DNA of 64,000 bases from Serratia sp. Ag1 (GCF_000743355.1 NZ_JQEI01000026.1:248001-312000), one strand, 5' to 3'. Shown: positions 1 through 9,029, numbered from the stretch's first letter. The notes: generated by a model not told the origin, from the sequence alone. Numbers and translations: made by a program.

Positions 1-1
1 T

Positions 2-544
2 GGCGCCATTGCTACTCTGCCTAATGTCGAGCGCTATCGGGGTTACGAAAACGATACCAGTACCACCGACAGCAATGGCATCCCCAGCCACTCGATTGCA
101 ATCGTGGTGGACGGCGGTGATGACCGGCAGATAGCGAAGACTATTGCCACCAAAAAAACGCCGGGTACCGGGACCTATGGCACCAGCGTTGTGCCAGTGA
201 CTGACCAATATGGTATTACGCGCTCGATTTCTTTTTTCCGTAAAACCAGCGTTCCGGTCTATGTGCGGGTCACCTTGAAACCTTTGGTGGGTTATACCAC
301 CAGTATTGCTGAGTCGATCAAATCGGCCATTGCTGACTACGTGAACGGTGTGGCGATCGGTGATCCGGTATTGCTGCACCGCCTGTTTGTCCCTGCCAAC
401 CTTAACGGTGAAGGACGAGTATACGATCTTACCGACTTGCAAATCGGTAAGTCTGCCAATGCGCTGGCCGCCGCCAATATCAACGTTACCTTTAATCAGG
501 CGGTTACCTGCTCGGCAGCGAATGTCACGGTGGTGACAACATGA
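2..544 (+). CDS. Baseplate J-like protein (5'-truncated by window edge)
   Basis: The reading frame is open from the first bases, so only the last 180 residues are present. The visible part includes the stretch VERYRGYEND followed by HSIAIVVDGGDD, which resembles baseplate J-like proteins of contractile-tail phages; these form the wedges joining the tail tube end to the fibres. The stop codon overlaps the next start (ATGA at 541-544), as expected for translationally coupled tail genes. Presence of a J-like protein argues for a contractile (myovirus-type or R-type tailocin) particle. The N-terminus and upstream capsid or sheath genes lie outside the window. Confidence 0.8.
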   Translation, partial: GAIATLPNVERYRGYENDTSTTDSNGIPSHSIAIVVDGGDDRQIAKTIATKKTPGTGTYGTSVVPVTDQYGITRSISFFRKTSVPVYVRVTLKPLVGYTTSIAESIKSAIADYVNGVAIGDPVLLHRLFVPANLNGEGRVYDLTDLQIGKSANALAAANINVTFNQAVTCSAANVTVVTT

Positions 545-1209
545 ATCATTATCAAAAGCTTATTACTGCCTACCATGCTGATAAACCGAAATATCTCGAC
601 ACTATTGGCGTTAGTAGCGAGCCGTTTGCGGCTATCCAAGCAACTCTGGGCGATTTCATCAATAAGTTTGATCTTGATCGGGCTGTAAGTAGCCAGCTCG
701 ATGCATTGGGGTTGTGGATCGGTATCGGTCGCGTGGTGAGAAGCATTATTAATGGTGTCTATTTCTCCTTCGATACCAGTGGGTTGGGATATGACCAAGG
801 AAGCTGGCAAGGGGTGTTTGATGAGATGGGATTTACCACGTTGGATGATGAGGTTTATCGCACCATCCTGCGTGCCAAAATCCTGGCGAACAACTGGGAT
901 GGCACAATGGCAACCCTCAGTAACATCTATCAGAGTGTTTTCCCCGATGATAAAACTCAGGTCTTCGTTGTGGATAATCTCGATATGACGATGAGTGTTT
1001 ATCTGACAGGTTCTCCATTACCTGCCGTAGTGCAATCCATCATTGCCTTTGGCTATCTGGATGTAAAACCCGGCGGCGTATGTATTACGGATTACACCAT
1101 GGTATCGGAACCGGGGCCGTTATTCGGTTTTGATGCTGACAATAAATATCTTTCCGGCTTTGACAAAGGTATGTGGGGCCTGAACCTAAAGGAAATTACT
1201 AATGGCTAA
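541..1209 (+). CDS. DUF2612-type phage tail protein
   Basis: A 222-residue protein directly after the baseplate J-like gene (4-bp ATGA overlap). It resembles the DUF2612 family found between baseplate and fibre genes in myovirus-like prophages, so it probably sits at the baseplate-fibre interface, the position of P2 gpI-like proteins. No signal peptide or membrane segment is visible. Its 3' end overlaps the next fibre gene by 8 bp. Family assignment is from remembered sequence features such as the D-rich N-terminus and the FGFDAD-type C-terminal segment; the exact biochemical role is not known. Confidence 0.7.
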   Translation: MNHYQKLITAYHADKPKYLDTIGVSSEPFAAIQATLGDFINKFDLDRAVSSQLDALGLWIGIGRVVRSIINGVYFSFDTSGLGYDQGSWQGVFDEMGFTTLDDEVYRTILRAKILANNWDGTMATLSNIYQSVFPDDKTQVFVVDNLDMTMSVYLTGSPLPAVVQSIIAFGYLDVKPGGVCITDYTMVSEPGPLFGFDADNKYLSGFDKGMWGLNLKEITNG

Positions 1210-1756
1210 AAATGATTTTTTACCCTTCGGCATTGGTGCGGAGGCGAATGTTCTCACACCTGCTGACTGGTCGACACTGCCTGCGCGCAGCAAGGGTTTT
1301 GCTGCTGGTGCGGCAAAATCCAAAGAACTGAATACCGCCTGGCGGCAATCCAGTGTGATCAGCAGCGTGGTAGCGCAGTTTATTGCCGATAATAGCAATA
1401 ATGATGTATTAGATAATGGGGATACGACAACGTTAAAAAATAACCTACTGGCAGCACTTGCTCAGGTTATCGCAAAGCAATCTCCCAGCATGCAATCTGG
1501 CAATGGATGGACGAAGCTGCCTACTGGTGTCATTTTTCAATATGGCATCTCTGGGCTGTTAGGCCCTAATGTCACGCAGACTATCAATTTCCCTATTCCA
1601 TTTCCTAATGGCGTTGTTGGGGCTTCCTTAGGGGTCTACGGAGCAACGGCTGGGACAGCTGAATATACGGCAATAACTAAAACATCAATAACATTGGCTA
1701 ATGGCTTGGTTGGATCTTCATCTAATCCTATTTTTTATTTTGCGGTAGGTAATTAA
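1202..1756 (+). CDS. Short phage tail fibre protein (copy 1)
   Basis: A 184-residue protein starting MAKNDFLPFG, with AAGGA at a usable distance before the ATG. The first about 95 residues (FLPFG, ADWSTLP, SKELNTAWRQSSVI, QFIADN, DVLDNGD) are shared with the protein at 2202-3254, so this is the particle-attachment part. The remaining about 90 residues form a small glycine-rich C-terminal domain that probably makes the distal tip. A tail fibre assembly gene follows after 1 bp, the usual fibre/chaperone pairing. Receptor specificity cannot be read from the sequence. Confidence 0.8.
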   Translation: MAKNDFLPFGIGAEANVLTPADWSTLPARSKGFAAGAAKSKELNTAWRQSSVISSVVAQFIADNSNNDVLDNGDTTTLKNNLLAALAQVIAKQSPSMQSGNGWTKLPTGVIFQYGISGLLGPNVTQTINFPIPFPNGVVGASLGVYGATAGTAEYTAITKTSITLANGLVGSSSNPIFYFAVGN

Positions 1757-1757
1757 C

Positions 1758-2177
1758 ATGGCTGATTATATTTTCCATAGCGGTTTGTTTTTTCCTGTGG
1801 CATTAAAAAGCGACTATCAGGCATCAGGGGACTGGCCAATGGATGGCGTTGGGGTATCGGCAGAGATCCATGAGGCTTTCAGCTCAAAGAATTGCCCAGA
1901 AGGAAGAATATGCGGGACAGGGCCTGATGGTATGCCTGCATGGAGCGATATCGCACCATTGACAGGAGCAGAAAAAGTAATGCAAATGGAGTCACAACGC
2001 AATGCTTTACTGACGCAGGCTCAAAATGTCATTAGCATATGGCAAACCGAATTACAGCTTGGACTAATCAGTGATAAAGATAAAAAGTCTCTTATCGTTT
2101 GGATTGAGTATATTCAGAAAGTTCGAGCTATCGACACCTCAACTATTCCGGTGAATTGGCCTGAATTACCAGCATGA
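1758..2177 (+). CDS. Tail fibre assembly protein (copy 1)
   Basis: A 139-residue protein of the phage tail fibre assembly (Tfa / caudovirus chaperone) type. The C-terminal part carries the family-like pattern AQNVISIWQTELQLGLISDKDK followed by a tryptophan and a TIPVNWPELP ending. It is paired with the fibre gene just upstream and is a paralogue of the gene at 3257-3667, which has the same C-terminal pattern. Members fold or trimerise the cognate fibre tip and may stay bound to it. Each chaperone probably serves the fibre immediately upstream; that is inference from gene order. Confidence 0.82.
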   Translation: MADYIFHSGLFFPVALKSDYQASGDWPMDGVGVSAEIHEAFSSKNCPEGRICGTGPDGMPAWSDIAPLTGAEKVMQMESQRNALLTQAQNVISIWQTELQLGLISDKDKKSLIVWIEYIQKVRAIDTSTIPVNWPELPA

Positions 2178-2201
2178 ACTTAAAAATAAAGGATACAATT
2201 A

Positions 2202-3254
2202 ATGGCTAAAAATGAATTTTTGCCTTTTGGGCTTAATAGTGGCGCTAATGTACTAAGCCCGACTGATTGGTTGGCTCTCAGTAGCAGGAGTGCTGGTTTT
2301 ACTACTGGAGTGGCAAAATCCAAAGAGATGAATACTGCCTGGCGGCAATCTAGCGTCATTGCTAATGCGGTAGCGCAGTTTATTGCTGATAACAGTGGTC
2401 AAGACGTGTTGGATAATGGTGACACTAAGACTCTGCAAGTTAACTTGGTTAATGCTCTTACTCAATTTATTAACAAAGGTTATCTTCCTCTCACAGGTGG
2501 AACGCTTACGGGGGAGTTAGAGATAAAATCAAACACTACTGCAGCGCAATACATCATTAAAGATGCTAATGGTAAGGTGCAGGGTTCGATATCGGCTCCG
2601 TCCGATGGGTATGTCAGAGTAACTTCGAATGTTACAGGGAAGTATTTTGAAATTGATAAAAATGGCAATTTTAATACTACGACAGGTGTCGGGGTTTATG
2701 AACAAGGACAACGAGTTTATAGCCCGAATAATCCGCCTGATAATCGTTATTTAAGCATCAACGGTGGCCGGTTATTAGGAAATGTTGATACCAGTGCTGG
2801 AATCTATGAACAAGGACAACGAGTTTATAGCCCGAATAATCCGCCTGATAATCGTTATTTAAGTATCAATGGAGGCAGAGTATCAGGGGGGCTTGATACC
2901 GGGGCAGGGCTTTATGAGCAAGGGCAACGGGTATATAGCCCAAACAACCCACCAACCCAGCGTGTGGTCAGTGGTGATGCATGGTGGTATAAAGATCTCA
3001 GCAGTGGAATGATTTTTCAAGGAGGTTTTGCTATCGGTAGTAATAATTCAAATGGCAGTACTGACTGGGTGAATTTGCATATCGCTATGCCGAATAGAAT
3101 ATTATCTGTGTCGTTTACTTTGTGTAACTTTCTGCAAGGGTATGAGACTACCTGGAATGCACAAACAGGATATTTATCAGCAAGTAATACAAGCTTTGCT
3201 TGGCTTCATGGTTCCAAGGAACGTGAGGTTTATTGGATGGCAGTGGGGTATTAA
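2202..3254 (+). CDS. Short phage tail fibre protein with tandem repeats (copy 2)
   Basis: A 350-residue fibre protein preceded by AAAGGA. Residues 1-95 match the N-terminus of the protein at 1202-1756. Next comes a PLTGGTLTGELEI segment typical of phage fibre shafts, then a unit containing YEQGQRVYSPNNPP that occurs three times with an exact 108-bp (36-residue) spacing, beginning near 2697, 2805 and 2913. The first two units are almost identical in DNA. The C-terminal about 95 residues form a different tip from copy 1. A fibre assembly gene follows after 2 bp. The repeats probably lengthen the shaft. Confidence 0.82.
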   Translation: MAKNEFLPFGLNSGANVLSPTDWLALSSRSAGFTTGVAKSKEMNTAWRQSSVIANAVAQFIADNSGQDVLDNGDTKTLQVNLVNALTQFINKGYLPLTGGTLTGELEIKSNTTAAQYIIKDANGKVQGSISAPSDGYVRVTSNVTGKYFEIDKNGNFNTTTGVGVYEQGQRVYSPNNPPDNRYLSINGGRLLGNVDTSAGIYEQGQRVYSPNNPPDNRYLSINGGRVSGGLDTGAGLYEQGQRVYSPNNPPTQRVVSGDAWWYKDLSSGMIFQGGFAIGSNNSNGSTDWVNLHIAMPNRILSVSFTLCNFLQGYETTWNAQTGYLSASNTSFAWLHGSKEREVYWMAVGY

Positions 3255-3256
3255 TT

Positions 3257-3667
3257 ATGTATAAATTTAGTCAAGAAACGGGGGCTTTTTATCCAATCTC
3301 AATGCTTGAGGATTATCTCTCAGCGGGTACTTTGCCTGATGATTTAGTTGATATCAGCGAAGAGATTTACAGTCTATATGTTCAGACACCACCAGCAGGA
3401 AAAATGCGTGGTGCGGATCTTCAGGGGATGCCGACTTGGGTTGATATTCCTCAGTCAGTGGAAACTCCTGAATCGGCAGAAAATAAAAGGTCTTACTTGC
3501 TAGCACAGGCACAAAATACGATCAGCGTATGGCAGACCGAATTGCAACTAGGGATTATCAACGATCAGGATAAAGAGTCCCTTACTGCCTGGATCGGTTA
3601 TATCCAGCAACTGCGCGCGGTGGATACGTCAAAATCCAGTGTTACTTGGCCTGATATCCCAGCCTAA
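3257..3667 (+). CDS. Tail fibre assembly protein (copy 2)
   Basis: A 136-residue fibre chaperone. The frame is open from 3233, but the ATG at 3257 is preferred because it starts just after the stop of the fibre gene and gives the expected MYKFSQETG beginning. The C-terminal half (AQNTISVWQTELQLGIINDQDK, then a tryptophan and a TWPDIPA end) parallels the copy at 1758-2177, while the N-terminal halves differ more. It most likely assists folding of the tip of the fibre encoded at 2202-3254. Confidence 0.82.
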   Translation: MYKFSQETGAFYPISMLEDYLSAGTLPDDLVDISEEIYSLYVQTPPAGKMRGADLQGMPTWVDIPQSVETPESAENKRSYLLAQAQNTISVWQTELQLGIINDQDKESLTAWIGYIQQLRAVDTSKSSVTWPDIPA

Positions 3668-3676
3668 GGGGGCAAT

Positions 3677-5032
3677 ATGATCACATTATCAGGTAGCTAC
3701 CGTAGCCCTGAGGGTGTACCGATCCCCAGCGCTAATCTGGTTATCACTTCCCGCCATAATACCCGACAGACCTTTTTACAAATTGCCGCTAGCGTTACTA
3801 CAGGAGTAGGGGGCGAGTATAAACTCGAGCTTTACCCCGGCGAATATACTGTCACGGTGGTATATAAAAACGGGCAACGTGCGGTATTGGGGATGATCAC
3901 GCTGCTCGAGAGTAGCCCACCAGGAACGCTCAATGACTATTTGGTGGACAGTGCTCCAGAACTGACTGGGCCGATTGTATTGGCAGAAATACGGGCTGCC
4001 GCAAAGCAGGCACAAAAGTCAGAAGATAACTCAAAAAGCTCTGAGCTGGCTGCTGCACAGTCAGCTCGCGATGCTCAGAGCAGTGCCAGTCTCGCCGCCA
4101 GTTCTGAACTATCTGCCAGTAAAAGCCGTGATGCTGCTGCGAAGAGCGCCAGTGCTGCAGAAGTATCCGCTGCTGCGGCATTGAAGTCAGAAATCAGTGC
4201 GCGGGATTCTGCTCAACGTGCGACTGACACCGTGGCTAATAATGCGGCGATGATTGCACAGGTATCACAGCAGGTAGACGCTGTTTCTGTGGCTACCGTG
4301 GTGGTAACTGCAAAGATGGATGCTACCCAAAGCCAACAGCGCAGTATCAACGGTGAATTGTCAGCACAGCTTGTAACAGAAGCCACTGCGCGTGGTATTG
4401 CGGATAGCGCATTATCGCAGCGTATTGATGGCTCGTTGGCCCGCTTGGATGCGGAAAGCAACACGCGGCTTGCCGCTGATGAGGTTTTGCAGACTAACAT
4501 CAACCAGTTAACAGCTACGACAGAGGGTGATAAAAAAGCCATGCTGTCGCGGTTTGAGCAACTGGAACAGCAGGTTGATGCAGTTTCTGTCGCAGCGGTG
4601 GTTAACACTGACATGCTAAACGTTACCCAGAACCAGCAACGCACTACCAGCAGCATGCTGAATGGCCGACTGAATACGCTTGATAACCAAAGTGAGGCGT
4701 TATCCAGCGCTCTTGAAAGCGAAACAAAAAGTCGTACCACTGGGGATTCCGTATTATCACAATCGATATCAGCCCTACGGGGTGATGTGAACGCCGCGAA
4801 TGTGGCGTTGAGCAATAGTATTACAGCGTTATCGCAATCGCTGAATAATGCCGATCTCGAGCAAACTGCGTTGACTGGCAATATCGACGATCATGTGGAA
4901 CGAACAGCTATCACAGTTGTTGAAGCGCGTATCGCTAATGCCAATGTATTGCATACATTACGTCAATTAACTTCTTCTCTTTCTACTATCAATGCTCGGT
5001 TAACGGCATTCGAATTCAGCAATATTAATTAA
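3677..5032 (+). CDS. Prophage tail fibre N-terminal domain protein with long coiled-coil body
   Basis: A 451-residue protein after a good AGGGGG site. Residues 1-110 (ITLSGSYRSPEG, GGEYKLELYPGEYTVTV, GTLNDYLV) match the lambda Stf-type prophage tail fibre N-terminal domain that anchors side fibres. The rest is Ala/Ser/Gln/Asp-rich and should form a trimeric coiled coil. It contains an internal duplication: QQVDAVSVA occurs near residues 198 and 298, exactly 300 bp apart in DNA. There is no obvious receptor-binding tip, so the fibre may be completed by the next gene products or be truncated. It is followed 13 bp later by a second fibre gene. Confidence 0.75.
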   Translation: MITLSGSYRSPEGVPIPSANLVITSRHNTRQTFLQIAASVTTGVGGEYKLELYPGEYTVTVVYKNGQRAVLGMITLLESSPPGTLNDYLVDSAPELTGPIVLAEIRAAAKQAQKSEDNSKSSELAAAQSARDAQSSASLAASSELSASKSRDAAAKSASAAEVSAAAALKSEISARDSAQRATDTVANNAAMIAQVSQQVDAVSVATVVVTAKMDATQSQQRSINGELSAQLVTEATARGIADSALSQRIDGSLARLDAESNTRLAADEVLQTNINQLTATTEGDKKAMLSRFEQLEQQVDAVSVAAVVNTDMLNVTQNQQRTTSSMLNGRLNTLDNQSEALSSALESETKSRTTGDSVLSQSISALRGDVNAANVALSNSITALSQSLNNADLEQTALTGNIDDHVERTAITVVEARIANANVLHTLRQLTSSLSTINARLTAFEFSNIN

Positions 5033-5045
5033 AAGGACACTCTTT

Positions 5046-7067
5046 ATGGCTTCTACAGCTTGGTATCGTACAGGCACGATTGCGCTTGCACAAAATTCAA
5101 CCACCGTTAGCGGAACGGGGACGCAATGGAACAATCCGGTTTACGGTGTGGCTCCTGGTCAAATGCTGTTGATACCCGGTGCGGGTACGGTGGTGATGTA
5201 TGAGATCCAACGGGTGATCTCAGACACGCTGCTCACACTAGCAACGCCTTATACTGGCAGTGCTGCCACCGGGCAGCAATACGCGATTGTCACTGCGTTG
5301 GTGGGTAGCGTGGCGGATTTCTCCCGGCAATTATCGGTGCTAGTGAATCAGTGGCAGAGTCAACTGGACGGTTGGCAGCAGATCCTCAGCGGCAGCGGGG
5401 ATGTTAAATTGACTGCGCCTGATGGTTCGATGGTAACGGTGAAATCACAGGCGGCATTGACCGCAGCGGTTAATGATGCCCTGAATAAATCCACGACGAC
5501 GACACAGACGGTGGCGAGTACCGTTGAATTCAAGAAAAGCATTACGTCAAACGGTGACCAGCAAATGCGGGCTACCAGCACAACGCCAAATCTTTTGCTG
5601 AGATTCCGTGATGTCAATGATGTGGAAAAAGGGGCGGTATATGCGCAGACGGATACGGGAGTAATAAATATCAGATGGAATGGGACGGCAAGCACAGCAA
5701 CATTCCGTACAGATGGGTTTGTATCACTATACAATGGCCTCGTATTAAATAATGCCTACACAACTGCAGGGGCAGTACCTGATATTAGTACGCTTCCTTT
5801 TATATTTCGCGGTGGTGACCGGGCAGACCTTGTTAACCCGAATAATGCAAGCATAGCAACGAGTAATGGTTTCTCTGTCGTTTCTACAGCAACAACGGGA
5901 CTTGCATCTAATATAAATTATGGTCAACCGGTATTTTCTGTGGATGCAAGGGCAGGTACTGCGAAAGTATTAAATAATCTGTATATAGGTTCTACTCCTG
6001 TAGCCACAAAATCGACATCATTAAGTACGCTTGATTTAAATACAGTTAAGGATGAAGGGGATTATTATCAGGCAGCAACATCGAATGCTACATCTGAGAA
6101 AAACTATCCCATTGTGGCAGCAGGAACATTACGCGTGCTTAATCACGTTGCGTCATCAAATGGTCGAAAGGGAGTCACGCAGATTTACTATCCGTGGCAT
6201 GTTGCTGATTATTATTATCAGCGAGTTTACAATGCTCCTGCGGATGCGTGGGAGGTTTGGCAACTATTTGAATCACGAAGCAAAAACGATACTCGCTATG
6301 TAAAAATTGGTGATTATGGTGTAGGGGGGGCATCGTCTGTTATATCGGCCGATGCTAACGTTGCTGCATCAAACCAGTTCGTCACTTGGCCAATTAACAC
6401 GCCAGGGGCACCAACAGGCCAAGGATTTTTTGGTCTTGAAGGAGCCGACTCCGGCTCGCGTTGGCAAATGGCTTTTATACGTGGTACGGCAACACCTGAT
6501 CTCTCGATCAGAGTTAGGACACCCGCGGGCGCATGGTCTACGGTGTGGTCAAAAATCTGGCACAGTACAAACACCACCGTAGATGCCAACGGCTTTGTTA
6601 AAAAAGCCTCTCCTATTATCCGACTGTCAAATGATCCAGCAAAAATGCCTACAGATTATCTGTCTGGCTTTGTTCTTGCCGGGGTCGGTGCAGTCAACGG
6701 GGAAGCCGCAGGAGTTACCGCACAACGGCTAGCTACTGGGCTCTATCAGATTAGTGGTTCATTGGGTTTGGCAACTGAAAGCTGGCAGATAGAGATCCCT
6801 CAAGACGTCAATGGTAATCGCCTGGTATTTGCCAGCACCGAAGTCGATGAAGATGGCACTATCAGGGTCTATACCCACAAACGCCGTTTCGATCCAGATA
6901 GCGCGATGGTGGTGGCTGGGGAGCCGATGGATATTCCTGAAGGCCGTTGGATCGATCTGCGCTTAAGCATGCCAGCTCAACCAGAACCAGAAATTGTTGA
7001 GCCACAAGAGGTGCAACCTGAATCTGAGGTTGTTGCTGAATCTTCTGCCGATGATAACGCTGAATAA
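5046..7067 (+). CDS. Mosaic tail fibre / pyocin-knob-like protein (copy A)
   Basis: A 673-residue protein preceded by AAAAGGA. The first about 200 residues (MASTAWYRTGTIAL, GTQWNNPVYGVAPGQML, RQLSVLVNQWQSQLDGWQQIL) are nearly identical to the protein at 7202-8968. A variable segment follows, then a pyocin-knob-like region (DLNTVKDEGDYYQ, QIYYPW, YYYQRVYNAP, WEVW, ESRSKNDTRYVKIGDYG), and a C-terminal domain (ANGFVKKASPI ... IPEGRWIDLRL) ending in an acidic Glu/Pro tail. It is probably a receptor-binding fibre of the tail particle. Function is inferred from architecture and location. Confidence 0.75.
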   Translation: MASTAWYRTGTIALAQNSTTVSGTGTQWNNPVYGVAPGQMLLIPGAGTVVMYEIQRVISDTLLTLATPYTGSAATGQQYAIVTALVGSVADFSRQLSVLVNQWQSQLDGWQQILSGSGDVKLTAPDGSMVTVKSQAALTAAVNDALNKSTTTTQTVASTVEFKKSITSNGDQQMRATSTTPNLLLRFRDVNDVEKGAVYAQTDTGVINIRWNGTASTATFRTDGFVSLYNGLVLNNAYTTAGAVPDISTLPFIFRGGDRADLVNPNNASIATSNGFSVVSTATTGLASNINYGQPVFSVDARAGTAKVLNNLYIGSTPVATKSTSLSTLDLNTVKDEGDYYQAATSNATSEKNYPIVAAGTLRVLNHVASSNGRKGVTQIYYPWHVADYYYQRVYNAPADAWEVWQLFESRSKNDTRYVKIGDYGVGGASSVISADANVAASNQFVTWPINTPGAPTGQGFFGLEGADSGSRWQMAFIRGTATPDLSIRVRTPAGAWSTVWSKIWHSTNTTVDANGFVKKASPIIRLSNDPAKMPTDYLSGFVLAGVGAVNGEAAGVTAQRLATGLYQISGSLGLATESWQIEIPQDVNGNRLVFASTEVDEDGTIRVYTHKRRFDPDSAMVVAGEPMDIPEGRWIDLRLSMPAQPEPEIVEPQEVQPESEVVAESSADDNAE

Positions 7068-7112
7068 ATAACTGCTAATCAGTTCTGCAAACGCAGGCTT
7101 TCATATTTGAAA

Positions 7113-7143
7113 AACACGGGGCACATCATGCCATAACCGTGTT
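7113..7143 (+). other. Inverted repeat between the two mosaic fibre genes
   Basis: AACACGG at 7113-7119 pairs perfectly with CCGTGTT at 7137-7143. It lies in the 134-bp gap before fibre copy B; the gap before copy A is only 13 bp. It may be a weak terminator or a regulatory hairpin letting copy B be expressed separately. There is no U-tract directly after it. Confidence 0.35.
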
Positions 7144-7201
7144 GAACCAACATTTTCTAACCTTCTTATCTTCATCAGTATAATCAAAAAGGAAACTTAC
7201 A

Positions 7202-8968
7202 ATGGCTTCTACAGCTTGGTATCGCACAGGCACGATTGCGCTTGTGCAAAATTCGGCCACTGTGACCGGAACGGGGACACAATGGAATAACCCAGTCTAC
7301 GGCGTGGCGCCGGGTCAAATGCTACTGGTACCTGGAGCGGGTACGGTAGTGATGTATGAGATCCAGCGGGTGATCTCAGACACGCAACTCACACTAGCAA
7401 CGCCTTATACCGGCAGTGCCGCTACGGGGCAGCAATATGCGATTGTCACTGCGCTGGTGGGCAGCGTAGCGGATTTCTCGCGGCAACTATCGGTGCTGGT
7501 AAACCAATGGCAGAGCCAATTGGATGGTTGGCAGCAGATCCTTAGCGGCGCCGGGGATGTCAAACTGACGGCGCCTGATGGTTCGACGGTAACAGTGAAA
7601 TCACAAGCGGCGTTGACGGCGGCGGTAAATGATACGCTGAATAAATCCACGACGACAACACAGACGGTGGCCAGTGCCGTTGAATTCAAGAAAAGCATTA
7701 CGTCAAACGGTGACCAGCAAATGCGGGCTACCAGCACAACGCCAAATCTTTTGCTGAGATTCCGCGATGTCAATGACGTGGAAAAGGGGGCGGTATTTTC
7801 AGATACCGCAACTGGGAATATGACTATACGCTGGAATGGCACAGCATATTCCATGAGTGCTAAAGCCGATGGTTCTGTTACCTTTCCCGGTCCGCTTTAT
7901 TCCAACAATACTCAAGTTGCAACACGTGCAACACCATTGGGAACATCTGATCTAAATACCATCAAAACTGAGGGTGCATATTATCAAAGTATGAACTCTA
8001 ATATTTCTGGCACAAGTAATTATCCTGCTGTTATATCTGGGACGTTACTTGTTCTGGACTCAAGAGCTGGTGTAGCAGGTGCTAATGGTAATACTTTTGT
8101 AACGCAACGATACTATCCATACAGCATTAACGACTATTACTACCAACGAAATTACAGCGCTACATCATCGACATGGTCCGCATGGGATGTCTATGAATCG
8201 CGCAGTAAAAACGATACTCGTTATCTGAAAATTGGTGATTATGGGCTCGGTAGCGGACCTCTGCATCAGGATGATACAAAGCAGAGCGTCGGTAAAATTT
8301 ACCGCATCACGGCTAACTCGGCAAATAAACCAGCAGCAGAACAGTTATATGGTGTTCTGTCTTTACCTATGGATGGGACTCCAACTGTCGGATATGTTTT
8401 CGTCAGCGCATCTGGAAAATTGCGGACTGGTTTATCTGGAGCATCAGGCTCTTTGACATCCTACGGCGTTTGGGGTGACTACAACACCACCGTAGACGCC
8501 AACGGTTTTATCAAAAAAGCCTCTCCAATCGTCAAATTATTCGGCGATGGCTCCAGCGAACTCAACAATGAAAGCCAAAGTGTCACCACTGAACGTGTTA
8601 GCGAAGGAGTTTACCGGGTTTCCGGCACTCTTGGCTTTAACTCGGATGCAGAATGGGGCGGTATTGATGGCGGTATTGAAATACCAACCGATCGCAACAA
8701 GTTGCCGCTGGTTTGGGTGGATTATGAAGTTGAGCAATCTGGCGATCTGCTGATTAAGACTTTCCACCGGGCAAATCTGTCGGCTCCTACTTTCGCTCAA
8801 AACACTATCTCAGGTTACAAGGACGGCGATCCGATCGATGTACCGGCAGGTCGCTGGTTGGATCTGCGCGTGCAGGTGTATGGCGCAGAGCCTGAACCGG
8901 AAGTGGTAGATATTCAGCCCACAACCGAACTTGAGGGTGAACCCGTCAAGGAACACCTTGTCGAGTAA
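7202..8968 (+). CDS. Mosaic tail fibre / pyocin-knob-like protein (copy B)
   Basis: A 588-residue paralogue of the protein at 5046-7067. The N-terminal about 200 residues are almost the same, the middle differs and is shorter, a pyocin-knob-like segment follows (DLNTIKTEGAYYQ, QRYYPYSINDYYYQRNY, WSAWDVYESRSKNDTRY), and the C-terminal part (ANGFIKKASPI ... VPAGRWLDLRV) is related but diverged. It also ends in a Glu/Pro-rich tail. Two such genes in direct repeat suggest that the particle carries alternative or additional receptor-binding proteins, or that the genes recombine. A rho-independent terminator follows. Confidence 0.75.
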   Translation: MASTAWYRTGTIALVQNSATVTGTGTQWNNPVYGVAPGQMLLVPGAGTVVMYEIQRVISDTQLTLATPYTGSAATGQQYAIVTALVGSVADFSRQLSVLVNQWQSQLDGWQQILSGAGDVKLTAPDGSTVTVKSQAALTAAVNDTLNKSTTTTQTVASAVEFKKSITSNGDQQMRATSTTPNLLLRFRDVNDVEKGAVFSDTATGNMTIRWNGTAYSMSAKADGSVTFPGPLYSNNTQVATRATPLGTSDLNTIKTEGAYYQSMNSNISGTSNYPAVISGTLLVLDSRAGVAGANGNTFVTQRYYPYSINDYYYQRNYSATSSTWSAWDVYESRSKNDTRYLKIGDYGLGSGPLHQDDTKQSVGKIYRITANSANKPAAEQLYGVLSLPMDGTPTVGYVFVSASGKLRTGLSGASGSLTSYGVWGDYNTTVDANGFIKKASPIVKLFGDGSSELNNESQSVTTERVSEGVYRVSGTLGFNSDAEWGGIDGGIEIPTDRNKLPLVWVDYEVEQSGDLLIKTFHRANLSAPTFAQNTISGYKDGDPIDVPAGRWLDLRVQVYGAEPEPEVVDIQPTTELEGEPVKEHLVE

Positions 8969-8988
8969 CGTTTTTACCTGCTTTACCC

Positions 8989-9015
8989 AGCCTCGCGATG
9001 CGGGGCTTTTTTATT
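8989..9015 (+). terminator. Rho-independent terminator after fibre genes
   Basis: AGCCTCGC and GCGGGGCT (8989-8996 and 9000-9007) form a stem with one G-T pair around a 3-base loop, followed by a T-rich run. It separates the tail-fibre genes from the lysis genes, so the lysis cassette may have its own promoter or depend on antitermination. Confidence 0.75.
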
Positions 9016-9029
9016 TCTGAGGAGAGTCT

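Noticed and set aside
4213-4881. A 222-codon open frame on the minus strand inside the coiled-coil fibre gene
   Set aside because: Ser/Val/Ala-rich antisense of repetitive coding sequence; the plus-strand frame has the ribosome site, the domain and the operon context.
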